Of a stretch of 27,112 nt of DNA, positions 24,508 through 27,112 are shown in pieces. Source of the DNA: JBCCFK01 sp965262315. Lineage in GTDB: Bacteria > Actinomycetota > Acidimicrobiia > Acidimicrobiales > UBA8592. A model generated the notes under the pieces. That model was not told the DNA's origin, ran no database searches, and was given only the letters and a program-made list of their open reading frames with translations. Position 1 is the first letter of the stretch. The number at the start of each line of letters is the position of its first letter. The position numbers were made by a program, and so were the translations under genes. The stretch lies in contig CBDHFJ010000013.1 in the NCBI GenBank assembly GCA_965262315.1, positions 1 to 27,112 on the forward strand. Direction: 5' to 3'.

Positions 24508-24527
24508 CGAGTCCCAGGGGGCGTACC
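24508..24527 (+). repeat. Third copy of the attachment core (20 bp)
   Basis: Identical to 23355-23374, i.e. the T-loop, 3' T-stem, 3' acceptor strand and start of the CCA of tRNA-Lys. It has G, not A, at the variable T-loop position, so it resembles attR rather than attL. No tRNA 5' half is present. It marks the right end of a 1.15-kb segment carrying the toxin-antitoxin pair. Confidence 0.75.
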
Positions 24528-24700
24528 GAGAGACTCGGGCGATGGCCCGGGAGATCAGCTGAGAACTGCCACTCATCGTGCGATGTCGTTGCCCTCGGCA
24601 TCGAGCGCGAAGGCGTCGGGCGTGCGGTTCGCCAGGTCGACGCCGCGTACGGCGACAAGCGGACCCCGTCGCCGTTCGGCGACACCCTCCGTCGTCGCGG
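24528..24700. other. Gap without a supported gene
   Basis: A 5-bp hairpin CCGAG-AGA-CTCGG follows the third core. On the minus strand a start-less frame ending at 24573 reads VAVRGVDLANRTPDAFALDAEGNDIAR. This looks protein-like and may be the tail of a truncated gene. I cannot assign it. Confidence 0.3.
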
Positions 24701-26340
24701 TCAGACGCCGTCACGCTGGAGGATCACGACGCCCGACGGGGTTCCCCCACCGGTCGCGACGATCGCGGTGCGAGCATCGGCGACCTGCCGGTCGCCCGCC
24801 TCGCGCCGGAGCTGGGTGACCGCCTCGTGGAAGAACCCCATGCCGTGCGTCCGGCCGGCCGAGAGCTGTCCCCCGTGGGGGTTGAGCGGCAGGGCACCGT
24901 CGAGCGCGATCGCTCGTCCTCGGTCGATCCAGTCCTTCGCCTCGCCGAACTCGCAGAACCCGGAGCGCCTCGATCCAGGTGATCGCGTTGAAGGTGAACC
25001 CGTCGTAGAGCAGCGCCAGGTCGATGTCGTCGTGGGTGAGGCGAGAACGGGACCAGAGGTGGGTCGACGGACCGATCACCTGCGGCTCGTGCGTCACCGT
25101 GTCCTGGTCCCAGGAGATCCGCTCGGTGATCTGGGTCCCCGCCGCCTCGACCCTGACGGCCGGCTTGGGAAGGTCGGCGGCGACCGCGGCGTCGCTGACG
25201 ACCACTGCGACGGCGGCGTCGCACGGCACGTCGCAGTCGAGCAGCCCGAAGGGCGTCGTGATCATGCGAGCCCCCAGGTAGTCGTCCATCGTCATCGGGT
25301 CGCGGTAGATCGCGGCCGGGTTGCGGGCGGCGTTGGCTCGGGCGTTGACCGCGATGTGGCCGAGGAGCTCACGCGTCGCCCCGAAGCGGTGCAGGTACTG
25401 CGAGGCGTGCATCGCGATCCAGTTCGCTGCGCTGATCGCCCCGAACGGGCTGCGCCACTCCGACCCACCGAGCACCCGGTCGGGAGCGTTGCCGAGTCCG
25501 AGGGTGCCGGCCGTGGTCTGCCAGACGGTGCGGTAACACAGCACGTGCCGGCAGAGGCCGGCCGCCACCGCCATCATGGCGTTGAGGATCGAACCCCCCG
25601 GCCCAGGGACGTCGCCCCCTCCGCTGATCCAGGTCGGCCGAAGCCGGAGCGCCTCCTCGATGGGGGCGACGCCACCCTCGCTGAAACCGATCTCGTAGCC
25701 CACCCCGCCGGGATACGTGGCCAGCCCGTCGATGTCGCCGGGGTCGAGCCCGGCATCGGCGATGGCGTCGAGGCACGCGTCGACGGTGAGCGAGACGGGG
25801 TCCCGCCCGAGCCGGCGCCCGATGTCGGACCGCCCGACGCCGGAGATCACCGATCGATGCTCGTAGCGGTCGTCGGAGAGGGGGCGGTCGGACCGTGGGG
25901 CGCCGGGGTGGGGCCACCCGGTCCTCGGGATCCATCGCTCCGGTCGGCTCGAAGAGCGGGAGCCACACGTCGTCGACCTGCTCGAATCGGACGCGCACCT
26001 CCATGCCGATGCAGACCTCGTCGGGGTCACATCCCACGACGTTGGTGGTGAGCCGGATCGAAGGGTCGTCGTGCAGCGCGACGTTGGCGACGGCGTAGGG
26101 CGGCGGGAACCCCGGGAGCCACTGCTGGTGGTTGACCGTCACGCCGATCACCGTGGCTCGACCCGACATCGGGCGGGGCGACCAGGCCGAGCTCCGACAG
26201 ACCGAACACACCGGGGTCGGCGGGTGGATCAATGCGCCACAGTCGTCACAGCCCTGGATCGACAGCCGCCCGCTGGCTCCGGACGTCCAGAACCACTCGG
26301 TCCAGGGGAGCAGTCTCGGCAGGGGCCGGGTCGGTTGCAC
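24701..26340 (-). pseudogene. Zinc-ribbon/OB-fold (DUF35)-thiolase fusion, two frameshifts
   Basis: GTG 26340 follows GAGGTG. Residues 1-140 are a DUF35 unit: a zinc ribbon with Cys31, Cys34, Cys45 and Cys48 (CDDCGALI, PVCSVC) and an OB-fold (TVIGVTVNHQQWLPGFPPPYAVANVAL). After one extra base in the G5 run at 25880-25884 the frame continues into a SCP2/lipid-transfer type thiolase: SVISGVGRSDIGRRLGRDP, MHASQYLHRFGATRELLGHIAV, LLDCDVPCDAAVAVVVSDAA and LALLYDGFTFNAITWIEAL. After one extra base at 24959-24961 comes the C-terminus NPHGGQLSAGRTHGMGF and ATGGGTPSGVVIL. DUF35 proteins normally pair with such thiolases, for example in steroid side-chain cleavage (ChsH2-Ltp2). A fused gene is therefore sensible, but overlapping separate genes cannot be excluded. 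It is divergent from a CoA-transferase. Confidence 0.75.
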
Positions 26341-26405
26341 GGGCGCACCTCGTGGTGGCGGGGAGGGCTCGCCGAGCGTAGCGGGCCCCGCCGGCACCGA
26401 CCCCG

Positions 26406-26411
26406 TACCAT
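26406..26411 (+). promoter_or_regulatory. Possible -10 element of the CoA-transferase gene
   Basis: TACCAT in the 97-base gap between the divergent thiolase and CoA-transferase genes. Initiation about 8 bases on would leave a short leader containing the GGGAGG ribosome-binding site at 26428-26433. Confidence 0.35.
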
Positions 26412-26437
26412 GCCCGCAACCCGATCCGGGAGGTCCC

Positions 26438-27112
26438 ATGGCCGGCGTCATGCAAGGAGTACGAGTGCTCGAGGTGGCCGAGCACACGTTCGTCCCCGCG
26501 GCCTCCGCACTGCTCGCCGAGTGGGGTGCGGAGGTCGTCAAGATCGAACACAACGAGCGGGGCGACGCGATGCGCGGCCTGGCCTCCAGCGGCACGGTCG
26601 ACCTCGGTGGCGAAGTGCACGTACTGCTCGAGCACTCCAACCGCGGCAAGAAGAGCCTCGGACTGGACCTCGCCTCCGAGGAGGGACTCGACATCCTCTA
26701 TCGGCTCGCCACGACCTGCGACGTGTTCCTCACCAACAAGCTGCCGAGCGTGCGGCGGAAGCTGCGGATCGACCTCGACGACATCCGTTCCCACAACCCC
26801 GACATCATCTACGTGCGGGGCAGCGGCCAGGGCGAGGGCGGACCCGACGCCGACAAGGGCTCCTACGACTCGCTGGCCTACTGGGCCCGCGCCGGCATCG
26901 CGGCGGGCCTCACACCACCCGACGCCGCCAAGGTGGCCGATCCGCCCGCACCCGCGTTCGGCGACTCGATCGGCGCCATGACGATCGCCGGCGGCATCAT
27001 GGGCGCCCTGTACCACCGGGAGCGGACGGGCGAGGCCACCACCGTCGACGTCTCGCTGCTCGGCGTCGGCATGTGGTCGATGGGCGCGGCCATCGCCTTG
27101 TCACTCCAGCAC
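26438..27112 (+). CDS. Class III CoA-transferase (CaiB/BaiF family), 3'-truncated by window edge
   Basis: The first 225 residues are visible. VLEVAEHTFVPAASALLAEWGAEVVKIEH is the family's N-terminal Rossmann-like segment. HSNRGKKSLGLDLASEEG follows and then DVFLTNKLPSVRRKLRID. The catalytic-type Asp144 is in SYDSLAYWARAG. GAMTIAGGIMGALYHRERTGE near 190-210 is also typical. These enzymes move CoA between acyl groups through an aspartyl-CoA anhydride, often to activate substrates for beta-oxidation. The divergent DUF35-thiolase gene points to lipid or steroid catabolism. ATG 26438 is preceded by GGGAGG; ATG 26450 is a possible alternative. The gene continues beyond the window. Confidence 0.9.
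   Translation, partial: MAGVMQGVRVLEVAEHTFVPAASALLAEWGAEVVKIEHNERGDAMRGLASSGTVDLGGEVHVLLEHSNRGKKSLGLDLASEEGLDILYRLATTCDVFLTNKLPSVRRKLRIDLDDIRSHNPDIIYVRGSGQGEGGPDADKGSYDSLAYWARAGIAAGLTPPDAAKVADPPAPAFGDSIGAMTIAGGIMGALYHRERTGEATTVDVSLLGVGMWSMGAAIALSLQH

Noticed and set aside
1..27112. CRISPR arrays, rRNA genes, insertion sequences, classical riboswitches
   Set aside because: No regularly spaced repeats, no rRNA signatures, no transposase motifs with terminal repeats, and no riboswitch core were recognised on either strand.

Overview
High-GC chromosome segment of an actinobacterium. The gene set (leaderless-type promoters, an F420/LLM oxidoreductase, a hydrolase-cyclase fusion, a zinc-ribbon/OB-fold plus thiolase protein, a class III CoA-transferase) would suit the Acidimicrobiia or a relative. 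That placement is inference; no marker gene here fixes the taxon.

Layout. (1) 1-9229 is ordinary host DNA: a frameshifted DUF72 gene running off the left edge, a small membrane/secreted ORF, uridine kinase, an acyltransferase-3/SGNH protein, an enoyl-CoA hydratase with a small TIGR03792-like gene, tRNA-Arg(UCU), an LLM-class oxidoreductase, an EamA transporter, tRNA-His(GUG), an alpha/beta-hydrolase-adenylate cyclase fusion and tRNA-Lys(CUU). (2) 9188-23373 is an integrated mobilizable element of about 14.2 kb, inserted at the 3' end of tRNA-Lys. It is bounded by a 43-bp direct repeat with one mismatch (9188-9230 and 23331-23373), and a 34-bp imperfect repeat lies just inside each end. Its core is a minus-strand block (excisionase-like HTH protein, MobF relaxase-helicase, VirD4/TraG-like coupling protein, tyrosine integrase) with a divergent XRE-type regulator. 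No VirB-type transfer channel genes are present, so it fits an integrative mobilizable element that borrows a conjugation machine. (3) Cargo sits at both edges: a 1,266-aa membrane KAP-type P-loop NTPase next to attL, and a tightly coupled pair of P-loop ATPase genes next to attR. Both look like candidate phage-defence or exclusion modules. (4) 23374-24527 is a small cassette with a Phd/VapC-type toxin-antitoxin pair, closed by a third, 20-bp copy of the attachment core. (5) 24528-27112 is host DNA again: a fused zinc-ribbon/OB-fold-thiolase gene and a divergent class III CoA-transferase that runs off the right edge.

Quality caveat. Many genes are split by single-base frame changes, several of them in short homopolymers: DUF72, integrase, coupling protein, relaxase, XRE regulator, both cargo ATPases and the thiolase. 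In contrast 636-13239, including the 3.8-kb KAP gene, reads without a break. The lesions may be consensus errors, real decay of the mobility genes, or both. Gene spans below are the whole reconstructed genes.
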